Of a stretch of 64,000 nt of DNA, positions 53,696 through 64,000 are shown one piece after another. Source of the stretch: Brachionus rotundiformis (lineage: Eukaryota > Rotifera > Eurotatoria > Ploima > Brachionidae); assembly GCA_016802295.1 (NCBI GenBank), contig JAESIW010000207.1, forward strand, positions 1,292,475-1,356,474, written 5' to 3'. Made by a program: the position numbers and the translations under genes. Below the pieces are notes generated by a model. That model saw only the letters and a program-made list of their open reading frames with translations, had not been told where the DNA came from and did no database searches. Every line of letters begins with the position of its first letter. Positions within the stretch are counted from its first letter, which is position 1.

Positions 53696-56554
53696 ATGGC
53701 AAACGAACCTAAAATATGTGTTGTGTCCCTAATTGGTAAAAGTCAATTTTCCCAAAATGATACCAAAGCATGGAAATTGAATAGTCTTCTTCAAAAAAAT
53801 GTCTTCAAAGTACTAATTATTCAATTTTAATTTGTTTAATTATTAAATTAAATTTTAAAAAGCATGACTCAAGTTTATTTGAAAAAGCATTCAAAAATTT
53901 TAATTTGGACCAATCTGACCAATCTGACAAAAAATCATCTGAGAATGTATGCCACAAATTTTCTATTCTGTTTTAATTATTTAAACTTAATTTAAAATAA
54001 AAAAGTTTCATTTGAATACCTACCTGGACCAAAAAAGTCGAGTCATGTATATTCACTACGAGTCCATATACGACAGTGGTCATCTTTTCGATGTACTGGT
54101 CAACAAATTCACAGATGAAACAAATTTTTATGAGTTGTGGGAAGATGAGCAATTAAAATATGTCAAGTCAATACTTTTTTTATTCTCTATTTCTCATTTA
54201 ATAATAGTAAAAAAATTTAATAATTAACAATTTTCAAAATTTAATTTCCATCAATTAAAGATTTCCAATCCTACATGTGAATTTGACATTAGCTACATCC
54301 GTTTATTTCGGATTGTCGACTTACTGAGGAGCAAAATGCAGCCATCTCTGGTAGAATTGCTCAAAAGTCTTGACATTTCGCTTAATAAAGACTGGATATA
54401 CGCCGGCAGACCTTGCTCACCAAGAGTTCTTTTCACATTTGAAAATTGTCCAGCAAATATCTTAAAATGTACACAAGTAATTCTATTTATTTATTGTCCA
54501 TTTGAAAATAACCATCAAGAATTTATGTGTCCAAATGGCATGGTGAAGTAATTTAGACCAGTGTGGATAAAAATTAAAAAAAATTAATAATTAAAAATTA
54601 AATAAATTAATACAATTTTCAGGATAAGTAATGGTCACTTTTTTGGCAAGATTTTTGTTTGCCAATTTTCAATATTTAATATTAAAAAATTTAAAAAATC
54701 TAATTTATTTAATTATTATTTTTTATTAATTAAAAGTCGATTGAAAAGCTTCAGCACAGTTTGGAAGACCAGATTTATAATAGTCTGAGAAAGTCGTATG
54801 TAATTACCAATATAAGTAATAACTCATTGTTCTCAATACCAGTAAATCAAGAATTTGTCTACATACACAGACATAATCACCAAAAGTTGGCCGCATCTAG
54901 ATTCCTGATGTCATCGTTTAACAGCCAAAGCCTTGAAACAAGCTCAGCCAATGTAGATGTGGAACAATTCCGGAAATTTATATTCCAGCATATTCAAACT
55001 GCACTGACAATTGGATTCAATGATAACATCGGCAGAACCAATATACCACCTATTTTCGAGCTTACTACACCTACTATTTGGCTCAAAATTTATCACTCGC
55101 TCCTTGACTTTTTTCTTGGCGAGCCAAAGACTCAAAAAGTACTGTCAATTTATTCCCAATTGAAAGACCAAATTGACATAGATGTCCAATTTTCGGAGCG
55201 AAGATGCAAAAAAGTTTTGCCTCAAGCGATCAATTTGTACCAAGAGAGCCTACCAGCACATTATTCCAAAGCTCAACATGAACAAAAGCTACAATTGGCA
55301 ATCGACTATTTTCAATTGAATGCAAGAGGACCAAAATTCAACATCTATTTGGACCAGCTGAAAAGCAAATGTGAGGATATATGGAAGAATGGAAGACGGT
55401 TGTGTGAGTCTGTGTCTTTAACTGGCCACAATTGTGTCCATGAGTTACACTACCTGATGAATGAGAATAAAAAAGAAGAAGAACAGGATGAATACGAGGA
55501 GAATCGGTCAGAGACCAATTGCCGTGTGGATGACAACACTTTGCTTCTCAATCAAAAGGCTAAAGACTACAAAATACCAACTAAAATGCACAATTCTGGT
55601 ATAGTTACCATTTCTGCTAGTAATTGTGGTCAATTTCAGCGTGAAAGAAAAGACCCATTCGACTTAAAAGAAGCCAATTTGGACTTTTATAAAGAATTCG
55701 AAAGTGTTGAGCTAATTCATAGTAAGATAGTGAAAAAGCATGCTTTTAAAAATGTGACAGAGTCCGAATCTATTTGCTCTATGATTCATTCTGAGTGTCC
55801 ATTGAACTCAAATGCAGAATTTGACTCTTGGTCATTGGTATGCATTGGTCAATATTCTGACTACAACCCTAGTTCTGGTCTGTCACAGCCAGGTTTTATG
55901 TCAAATCATAATTTTCTGATACCTTGGGAATTGCATGTTTGCAATGGTCAAGTGTCGTCACTATGTTCCAAACAATGGTCCAAGAAAAACTCTGAAAAAT
56001 CAAAATCAAAAAGCTCAGTTGAATTACTAGATAAGAAAGAAAAAACAGTGACCATAAAAGCCTTCATTGGTCTTGAGTACGAATGCCCATTGGGACATAG
56101 ATTTATCTGCTCTGGGCCAGACCGAATTGTGCGGCTGTTCAACAACGGATCTGTAAAGGATGACGCTTATAAACTATTAAACTGCGATATGCCTTTGTAC
56201 ACGGCTTGTCCTTGCCGGAACACCAAGGAATCGCCATCTTACATGGCACAAGCAATGCGTTTTTTCATAGTCACTCCTCCTGGTTTTGCTTCAGAGAAAG
56301 GTAGCGAAAAAAAGACAACCAAAGTTAGCATATCAATTAAGCCACAGGTACAACCAAACCCTCAGCCGTGTCCAATATTTTGGCCAAGCTTTGAGGACTC
56401 TTTAGTTTTGGAAGAAAATAGCATCTGGGTTCTGAGACTTCCATACATTTACATTGGTGATGACCACAAGCCGTTCTATAGACCAAAGAATTTCGAAACA
56501 TTAAACAGCTGTAAAATTCTCAAAGACATGTTCTCTGTTGTTGTTAATAATTAA
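53696..56554 (+). CDS. smg8: SMG8, nonsense-mediated mRNA decay regulator
   Basis: SMG8 joins SMG9 to hold the SMG1 kinase inactive until UPF1 is to be phosphorylated. Five exons, 53696-53809, 53863-53946, 54006-54161, 54261-54476 and 54737-56554, join to 795 aa (human 991). The start MANEPKICVVSLIGKS is the G-like domain; RPCSPRVLFTFE, KLQHSLEDQIYNSLRKSYVI and PVNQEFVYIHRH lie at the family's usual places. Later motifs are GFNDNIGR, VQFSERRCKKVLPQA, LNARGPKFNIYL, DPFDLKEANLDFYKEFE, FDSWSLVCIGQYSDYNPSSG, EYECPLGHRFICSGPD, DMPLYTACPC, RFFIVTPPG and NSIWVLRLPYIYIGD. The N-terminal domain is short relative to vertebrates. The last intron is the longest, 260 nt. Confidence 0.95.
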
Positions 56555-57345
56555 AAATTTTGATTTTATTTTATTTTATTTTAGCAAAATTAATACACAA
56601 TAAATTTTATTTGAATAATTTTTAGTTTTTTTAGTTTAAAAAGAAAAAAGGCTTTGAAAAAATATTTTTGTTATTTTTAGTAGAAAAAAAGATAAAAATG
56701 TTTTTATTTTTTTCAAATGAAATTTTAAAAAAAAGTATAAATTATTATCATAAAAAAGGTATATGCGCAAATGATGCATTAATGAATAAAGAAATTATTT
56801 TAACAATTTTTAAGGTGCTATTATTTTTTAAATTTTAGTTGTTCATAATAAAAAAAAATTTTATTTACCTTGAAATAAAAAATAAAAAAAGATAATTCTT
56901 AATTTAGTTATATAACTGAGTCATTAGCAGATTTAAAAATTTTAATTATGAAATTAAGATTAATTTCCTAAAATCTAACTATTTATACTATTATTCAATA
57001 AATCAACAGCTCATATTTCCTTCAGATAGGTCACGTAATAATAAAAATAATAATATAAATAATAATAATATAGTCATTCATAAATAAGAAATTCGATTCC
57101 GATAGTGAATAAACTCTTATAAATGCAAATAGGATCTAGAAAAAAATTAACAAAAATTAAAAAATGGCTGATATATGTAAATTTGTTCTTAATTTTTTAA
57201 CATAATATTTAATCATATAAGGTTTTATTTTATTAAAAATGTTAATTTAAAATCGAATTTGAATGCCTAAAAAAAATTTAAAATCTTTAATCAAAATAAA
57301 TTTTTTATATAAATAAAACTTTTTTTTTAATTTTTTTATATATAG
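56555..57345. other. AT-rich spacer
   Basis: A possible tiny 5' exon starting ATGGCTGATATAT at 57164 with a following GT donor does not join in frame to the PH-domain gene, so I leave it out. Nothing else is seen. Confidence 0.45.
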
Positions 57346-58784
57346 ATGGGATCTAGATTAAAGACTGGATATTTATTGTATTATTCTAGAGGCTTCTTAT
57401 CCAAAAAGTGGAAAGAAGGCTTTTTTGTGCTGTACGAAGATAGTACCATTCAGTGGTTTGAGAAACGCGATGATAAAAAACCCGAAGGTCAGATACAAAT
57501 AAGAGAGGTTGCTCAGTATTTATCTGTTGGACCGTATACGCGATGTGTACCGGGACGACCGTCGCTACCGCCAAGAGGAGACGAAAATCTAATGATTTGT
57601 ATTCCGAAAAATTTGGCAAAAAAAGAAAAAGAAATACTCTGGCTCATTTGCCACGATTTGTCTCAATTAAAGTAAAAATCACTTGATTAAAATTTTATTT
57701 ACAGATAAATTTTTAATTTAAGTGAATGGATGAAGGCAATAGTTAGCACAGTAATTTATTTTTTTATTTTTTTTATTTGTGCAGCTTTTTAAATTATGCA
57801 ATTAAAGCTTCCTCCACCACCTCAACCACAGCAACAGCCAGGTGGCAATCAACCAAGCAATCCGAATCCTAGTGCTCCGCCTCCCGTAGGGTTCAAAAAT
57901 GACCATGTACCACCACCTGCATATAATTCAAGTAACATTGATTAAGCTAGATTTTTATTTGACAATTTAATTTAAAAAAATAATTAGATCAAAGTGGAGG
58001 AAATGGTAGACCAAATTATCCAACTCAAAATTATAACAGAGGTGGTCAGAATCCGAATTACAGTGGAGGAGGCTACCGTCCGTCTGGTGCCCCTGGCTCG
58101 AACACAACTGTAGTTGTCAATCCTAGTAATCCAGTAATTGCTGGTGGAGGCTCTTATGGAGGTAAGGGCTATAGTGGTTCCGATTTAGCTCTAGGAATGA
58201 TTGCTGGCGCGGCAATAGGCACTTCACTCGGTTGGGGTTGGGGTCATAATCACTGGGGAATAGGAAGTGGATGGGGAGGTGGCTTCCATAGTGGATGGGG
58301 ACCTACATACTTTGATGGACCTGATTATACAATTAATAATTATAACATTAATAACATTACTGACAATGATACAAATAATATTATTAATAATAATATTGAT
58401 AATTCGGAAAATAATGGTGATTTTAATCTAAACACTGATGATAATGAAAACAATTCAGGAGACAATGACGGAGGAGACAATGGTGGAGGAGATTTTAGTG
58501 GAGGAGACTATGGTAGTGGTGACTACGGCGGAGGAGATTTTGGTGGTGGAGACTATGGTGGAGGAGATTTTGGTGGTGGTGACTACGGCGGAGGAGATTT
58601 TGGTGGTGGTGACTACGGCGGAGGAGATTTTGGTGGTGGAGACTATGGTGGAGGAGATTTTGGTGGTGGAGACTATGGTGGAGGAGATTTTGGTGGTGGA
58701 GATTTTGGTGGTGGAGATTTTGGCGGTGGAGATTTTGGCGGTGGAGATTTTGGTGGTGGAGATTTTGGCGGAGGAGATTTTTAA
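57346..58784 (+). CDS. PH-domain protein with proline-rich linker and Gly/Asp repeat tail
   Basis: Exons 57346-57671, 57723-57750, 57808-57931 and 57988-58784 give 424 aa. Residues about 1-118 form a pleckstrin-homology domain (SRLKTGYLLYYSRGFLSKKWKEGFFVLYEDSTIQWFEKRD; closing helix NEWMKAIVST), which usually binds phosphoinositides or proteins. A Pro/Gln linker (TLPPPPQPQQQPGG, APPPVGF) is followed by a Gly/Ser/Asn region and the short hydrophobic GAAIGTSLGWGWG, then an Asn/Ile-rich stretch. The tail repeats GGGDFGGGDYG-type pentamers about 25 times. Invertebrate proteins with a PH domain plus a GxAIGTSLGWG segment exist, but I know no function. The Asn-rich and Gly/Asp tails are lineage-specific low complexity; the repeated DNA may vary in copy number. 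Confidence 0.85.
58470..58782 (+). repeat. 15/30-bp minisatellite coding for Gly-Gly-Asp repeats
   Basis: GGAGGAGATTTTGGTGGT and GGTGACTACGGC-type 15-mers repeat about 20 times to the end of the open frame, with higher-order 30-bp pairs (DFGGGDYGG) that give way to pure GGGDF units after about 58690. Silent differences among units show partial homogenisation. Confidence 0.9.
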
Positions 58785-59425
58785 GAAATAATAAGAAAAC
58801 GAGTTTAAAAAATGCTTTTTTATAAATATGTTTTATTTCATCAATTTTTACTTTATGATATAGATAATTTTAATTTTGTTCAATAAAATAGTAACATAAC
58901 TAGTTTTTTGTTTATTTAACAATTTCTTACATTTTATATTTTTATTCTTTAATATTAGTAATCCTCAAATAAGGCTAGATTTTTTTAAAAATTTTATTAA
59001 ATTAGATTAAAGGCTTGTTCATGTATCGTTAAAGATAAATAAAAGATAAAATACTATTGTATTTAAAAATTTAAAAATAATATTTGTATTTAAAAATAAT
59101 TAATTAACTTGATTATAATTAGGTTTTAAAATAAACGTTTTTATCTAATTAAAACTATTAATAATTAAATTTTTTATTTTCACAATACTATTTAATCATT
59201 AAAAGTTACAACATAATTTTCACTGAGCTAAAATTAAAAAACTAAAAATTAGATTAAGACAGACATTGAGAAAAATAATTTAATTTAATTTAAAAAAAAA
59301 TTCTTAACATTGAAGATCATTTATTTACTAAATTGCTTTTGTCCACTTAACTTAATTTAAATAACGAAATGATTACGATTAAAAATTAAATTTTTTAGCT
59401 TTTGTTTTCAATTAAATTTTCTTAA
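58785..59425. other. Spacer between convergent PH-domain and ERO1 genes
   Basis: AT-rich 3' flanks. AATAAA near 58882 may be the poly(A) signal of the PH-domain gene. Nothing else is seen. Confidence 0.45.
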
Positions 59426-61161
59426 TTAAAGCTCTACATTTTGATTAGTACTTTTATTATTTATCTTACATTTGGTAAGAGATTCCCTAAAGTTTTCAAT
59501 TTCAGCAATACTATTGGACAATCTAGCAAAGCCATTAAACAAAGCTACAATTTCTGTGCGACTTAATTGGAATAAATTTTTGGTAGCTTGACTTTCTGAA
59601 CTTATTTTACCAGAGAATAAAATTTTAAGTGAAGTTCCCAAAGCCAATGTTTGGACCTTGCCCCACAGGCGACACTTGTCACAACCTACACAGTCCATAA
59701 TTTTGGTTATATTTCTAAACTTGGTCTGAAATTCTTCTTTCAACTGTTTTGCCTCTACGGGGTTACCACGGAACAGATTGGTTTCATTAAAATGATGCTG
59801 AAATGATGAGACTAATTTTAGCAGGTCCATTACAGCTGTTTTAGTGTCTTCATCTTCCTGCTGACTTCGACCTGCATAAAATGCCTCGTTTTGAAGATAG
59901 GGCGCTACCTTGGCCAAAGCTCTGAGCTCTACCAAGTAAATAAAATACAAATTTTTCAACCACTGAGGACCTTGTCCATTGGTTTTTTCCGGATCGAATC
60001 TCTTGAAAAATTCTTCCGGATTAGGTCCCCATACGTCTGGCTGATTGAGGACTCCTTTGTGCAAAAATCTGGCAGACAAGTGAATATTGATGCTCGTATG
60101 CAGACCAGATACCAAGCGATAGAAAAACCTCTTTTCCAAACATGCATTTTTCTCTGGACCGTAGGCTACACGATCTGTATTCTCAAAACAATTTTCTCTG
60201 TATATTGAATTCCAAATTTTGTGAGCATGAGGAGCTTTGTAGCCGGTGAATCGTTCTGGATTCAGCACCAAGTCCAAATATTCAGCCTGAGTGTTAGTCT
60301 CGTCTAAAAAATTGTCTTTTATTTTTGTCTTTAGATTTAGTAGCATGTATACCATCTGGTTCACAAAAATTGTCCTGGGCGTCATCATATTTTTTCATGT
60401 CCTCGAAAGCCTTTATGCTTTCGTCGGATAAACTGCTGTTTATGTGTCCAAGTGGATTGGTTTGTTCACAGCCAGACAATTGAACCTTTTATTACATAAT
60501 TTTTTAAAAAAGACAAAATTTTAAAATGGTATAAAAATTTGAGCATTTGGAAAACTACTGAGCAAATTTTTTTAATTTTCTCAGAATACCTTTTTAATTT
60601 TTTTTTTCTATTTTAGAAGATTTTAAATAAATAAATTTTAGTAAAAAAATATTTTAAATTCTCACTTGCTTATCTTCTTGACTGATGATATTTCTAAAAC
60701 TGGCAGGCAATTCATCCTAATTAAAATAAGATAAGATAGCTCTATAGATAGAATTTACGATTCACCTACCTGATTGCAGGCTTTTACATGGCAGTCTTTG
60801 AGCGAGCATCTGGCATCATCGGACCAAAATTGGCATATTTTATTTAAATTCAGCTTGATATACCTGAAGTAGTCTTTTTGAACAAGACCATTGACCAGCG
60901 GATGAATGTGATAGTTGTTCAGGCGGTCAATTAATTCTATTTTACACCCACAATCATCAACTTCTTCATTTAACTTGAATTAAAAATTATTCAATAATTT
61001 TTATTTTATTTCCACTTAGTATTTACTTTACAAAAGCATTTTTCAGCATTGGCAATGTCTTGTCTCGGCTTTGGCTTGAAATCAAACAGGCCAGCCTCAA
61101 TTCCAATGATCAAATACGGAAAAACTAAACCAAATACTATTCCTATGAATAAATGTTTCAT
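59426..61161 (-). CDS. ero1: ERO1, endoplasmic reticulum oxidoreductin
   Basis: An ER flavoenzyme that re-oxidises protein disulfide isomerase and passes electrons to oxygen, supplying disulfide bonds. Five exons, 61161-61027, 60973-60770, 60716-60666, 60485-60353 and 60315-59426, give 470 aa, the human ERO1A length. Signal peptide: HLFIGIVFGLVFPYLIIGIEA. The N-terminal shuttle region has CFCKLNEEVDDCGC and NYHIHPLV; CSLKDCHVKAC follows. The core has NPERFTGYKAPHAHKIWNSI, ENCF, and the flavin-side CxxCxxC-type motif CVGCDKC near 370. Intron 4 is only 37 nt. All expected catalytic cysteines are present. Confidence 0.97.
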
Positions 61162-62202
61162 AATTTTTGGTTTTTTATTCTAAATAATGAAATATTTTAA
61201 TCATAAAGTGCTTTTATATTAAATTTTATAAATAAATGACACGTCATTTTAGATTTTCATATTATATGAAATGACATTATTTGTTCAAAAATGGATGATT
61301 CAGATGTTTGAACAAATCAGCGTCCATTAAAGGTTAAACAAAATCAGCCGGAAATTTGAGACTAAATTTAGGTCAAAAAATTATGATTTTTTGAAAATGT
61401 GTATATAATTTTTGTTGTTGGAAACTTTTTTATATTCAGATTGAGGCGCACAAATGGTAATTATAATTTGCAAAAATGCTGCAATACTTAAAAATAGGCA
61501 TTTATTAGATAAATATATAATTTGGGTATGAAAACTCCAAGGAAACAAGTTGTTTAATCAAATTATTAGTTTTATTTTGGCGCTTGTTTGAAATTTTGCT
61601 AAATATGCCCATAGTCTGAAAAATAACAATTACTATTTTTAATATTATAGAAAATTTTCTTAAAATAGTTAGCTTGAATATTTATCAAAAATAATTAATA
61701 AAATACTAAAAAAATAGATTAGAATATCTTTTAATTTTGGCACAAGTACAGTTTACATAAACGATTGGTAATTTACCTTTTTAAGTTTTACCAGGTCTAT
61801 CATTCTTAAATAGATATGATTAATTTCAAAGAAATTTCAATTATCTAATTAATGAGACGTGATAAAATTTTTTAAACTATCATAAACTTTCTAGTGAGTA
61901 ATTATAAATGTTACTCACAAAAATATTTATTTCCTCCTATTTGAATGAAATAACTTTAAATTTGGTATTATTTATATTTAAAAATAATTTAATGATCGAA
62001 TTAGAAAAAATTTTTTTTTTATAATCATAAAAATATTTTATTCTGGTTTAAAAAAATAATTAAAAAGCAATTCTCTTATAAAATCAACAAATTTTAGCCC
62101 CATGGAATAAAAAATATCTAACTTTTCATTTTTAAATTAAATAAAATAAGTTAATAAAGTTAAATTAATTATTATTATTTTAATTATTGCTTTATAAACA
62201 AT
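61162..62202. other. Intergenic region between ERO1 and GALE
   Basis: AT-rich. ATGACACGTCATTTTAG at about 61237 contains TGACACGTCA, close to an ER-stress or CRE-like palindrome, about 75 bp upstream of the ERO1 start. Otherwise empty. Confidence 0.35.
61236..61248. promoter_or_regulatory. ACGT-core palindrome upstream of ERO1
   Basis: ATGACACGTCATT contains TGACACGTCA, an ACGT-core inverted repeat of the kind bound by XBP1/ATF6-type and CREB-type bZIP proteins. It lies about 75 bp before the ERO1 start codon on the divergent side. ERO1 is an unfolded-protein-response target in yeast and animals, which makes the position suggestive. Function is inferred. Confidence 0.3.
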
Positions 62203-63303
62203 TTAATTTGTGGTCGAAAATCCATTTGGATTTTTAGATTGCCAGTTCCAAAGATCACGACACATGTCATCAAGATTTTTGACTGCTTTCCATCCTAACT
62301 CTTTAGTAGCCAAGCTGGAATCTGCGTAAACACTTGGTACATCACCAGCTCTTCTTTCAACAGTGCGTGTTTTTAGCTTCTTTCCGGACGCTTTTTCCAA
62401 AGCGTTTATCATCTCCAGAACCGAATAGCCGATGCCTGTACCTATATTGTAAATCTTAAGGCCTGGATTTTCAGCTATCTTTTTCAATGAAAGACTATGA
62501 CCCCTTGCCAAGTCGTAAATATGTATATAGTCCCTGACTCCTGTTCCATCTGGGGTATCGTAATCATTTCCGAATATTTTAACTTCTGGCAGTCTACCTA
62601 CAGCTACTTGACTCAAGTAAGGCATCAGATTGTTCGGTGGTCCGCGAGGATCTTCTCCTATCAAGCCAGACTCATGTGCACCCACAGGATTAAAGTACCT
62701 TAGTATCACTATGTTCCAGCTGTTGTCAGAAGCGTACAAATCCTTTAAAATATGCTCAACTAAATATTTTGTTTTACCATAAGGATTAGTAATTTGATCT
62801 CCATTTGTGGGATGTTTCTCATCTAGTGGCAAATATTCTGGAGTGCCATAGACAGTGGCACTGCTCGAGAAGACAAAATTTTTTACATTGTGCTTTTTCA
62901 TCGCATCCAAAACAGTCATTGTTCCATAAACATTGTTCCAATGATATTCCAAAGGTTTTGAGACCGACTCGCCAACAGCCTTGAGCGCAGCCAAATGCAA
63001 AACAGCATAAAATTGGTGCTGTGAAAACAATTTGTCCAAAGCATCTCGATCTGTCACGTCCAAATTGACCACGTTTAATTTTCGCCCAGTTATCTTCTCA
63101 AGACGAGGAATGCACTCTAAATAAAACAATTATCTTTTATATTGGTTTATTTAGGGAAATTTGGATTATAAAAAGCTGCCACCTTTGGACGAATTGCTCC
63201 AGTTGTCAACAATCAAGACCTCAAAGCCGTCAGCCAATAGTTCAATAATGCAATGTGAACCAATGAAGCCAGCTCCTCCAGTTACCAAGATCAGCTTAGA
63301 CAT
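62203..63303 (-). CDS. gale: UDP-glucose/UDP-galactose 4-epimerase
   Basis: Interconverts UDP-galactose and UDP-glucose in the Leloir pathway, supplying sugar donors for galactose use and glycosylation. Exons 63303-63183 and 63116-62203 (intron 66 nt) give 344 aa, the usual length. The Rossmann NAD site is LVTGGAGFIGSHC at residue 6. Catalytic features are SSSATVYG and NPYGKTKY (the Tyr-x3-Lys of short-chain dehydrogenases). Further family blocks are LRYFNPVGAHESGLIGEDP, NNLMPYLSQVAVGR, DYDTPDGTGVRDYIH, YNIGTGIGYSVLEMI and RRAGDVPSVYAD. The protein is cytosolic and complete, with no missing residue seen. Confidence 0.98.
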
Positions 63304-64000
63304 CTTTAAGAATCTAAAGTTAAAAGTGATTTTCTTTTTTTAACTGTATTGTCAGCATTTAATAAAATATAAATTTGAATTTTTATTTTTTTTAAATTAT
63401 AAATTATAATTGCATGCAAATTTAATCCTGATTTTTATTTTTTTATTATTGGAAATTATTATTTTAGTCAAAGTAAAATTTAAATAGCTAGCTCAATTTA
63501 TACTTGAAAATTAAGGGAACTTCATATTTGTATCCAATTATGAAAATTAAAAGTTACACGTATTTGTTTAAGAGCTAGTCAAGCATTTGAATGTTTGTGT
63601 AGATAAAAAAAGTGAATATTTATTAAATTTAGATAAAATATTTTGACTATTCTTTAATATTGCGAGATTTTTATCTCTAAGTTGTACTAAAATAGCGAAT
63701 TTTGTCTTAAGAATAAAAACTTAAGAAGAAATTACATATTAAATATTGATTTGCTCATTATAAAACTCTAACTCAGTCGACATTTTCTATACATTAATTT
63801 TGAAAGAAATAAAATAAAAATTATTTCTTATTATTACTTGAAATTTAGCATAAGATCAAATATCGTCTAATTCAAAAGTTAAATAAAATTTTATAAAGAT
63901 AATACGATCCAATCATGAGAAATTTTTAATATTTTCAAAATACCTTGATTTAATTTTCAAAAAAAATTTCTATGCAAAAAATATAAAATTATCTGCCCTT
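63304..64000. other. AT-rich flank at the window end
   Basis: Promoter side of GALE and beyond. No gene recognised before the end of the window. Confidence 0.5.

Noticed and set aside
57164..57176. First coding exon of the PH-domain gene (ATGGCTGATATAT)
   Set aside because: Joining it to the acceptor at 57345 shifts the frame into a stop; the ATG at 57346 is the better start.
58438..58791. Second-frame 117-codon open frame over the Gly/Asp tail
   Set aside because: It is a shadow of the minisatellite in another frame (Val/Glu/Ile repeats).

Overview
This is nuclear DNA of a small-genome invertebrate animal. It is very AT-rich between genes. It carries animal-only families (SIX and paired-like homeobox genes, a rhodopsin-class GPCR, a beta-catenin relative, a MAP-kinase phosphatase, RBBP5, SMG8), and most introns are tiny (37 to about 60 nt, GT...AG). 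Where I could rebuild a gene exon by exon, the joined lengths were multiples of three. A compact lophotrochozoan or gnathiferan animal such as a rotifer would fit, but that is inference; nothing in the window fixes the species.

Layout. 1-6.7 kb: AT-rich DNA with a tRNA-Val(AAC), a tRNA-Pro(CGG), a tRNA-Pro remnant and, just upstream of a SIX4/5-type homeobox gene, a less AT-rich stretch that may be regulatory. 9-9.8 kb: three more tRNA-Pro(CGG) genes, two forming an inverted repeat. 10.5-20 kb: a divergent GPCR, COG2, a GC-rich interspersed element, a paired-like (ANF/HESX-like) homeobox gene and an ankyrin/coiled-coil gene resembling synphilin-1. 22-27 kb: a MAP-kinase phosphatase, a membrane-anchored Ser/Thr-rich orphan with an internal 206-bp duplication, and a sperm-axoneme protein. 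28-35 kb: two secreted six-cysteine-module genes. The second is the most striking feature: 11 copies of a two-exon cassette, eight of them in an essentially identical 368-bp array that includes the introns, followed by two PAN-like domains. 35-42.7 kb: a p24/TMED cargo receptor, an intronless cytosolic HSP70 and an Atos/FAM214 gene. 45.7-51.4 kb: RBBP5, a degenerate repeat, an armadillo-only beta-catenin-like gene, and a near-identical inverted copy of the GC-rich element. 52-63.3 kb: a LysM protein, SMG8, a PH-domain protein with a Gly/Asp repeat tail, ERO1 and UDP-galactose 4-epimerase.

There is no operon logic. Neighbours are mostly unrelated housekeeping genes on both strands. Several act in the secretory pathway (COG2, p24, ERO1, GALE), but this looks like chance. 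The local family of secreted cysteine-rich genes at 28-35 kb is a genuine tandem gene-family expansion.
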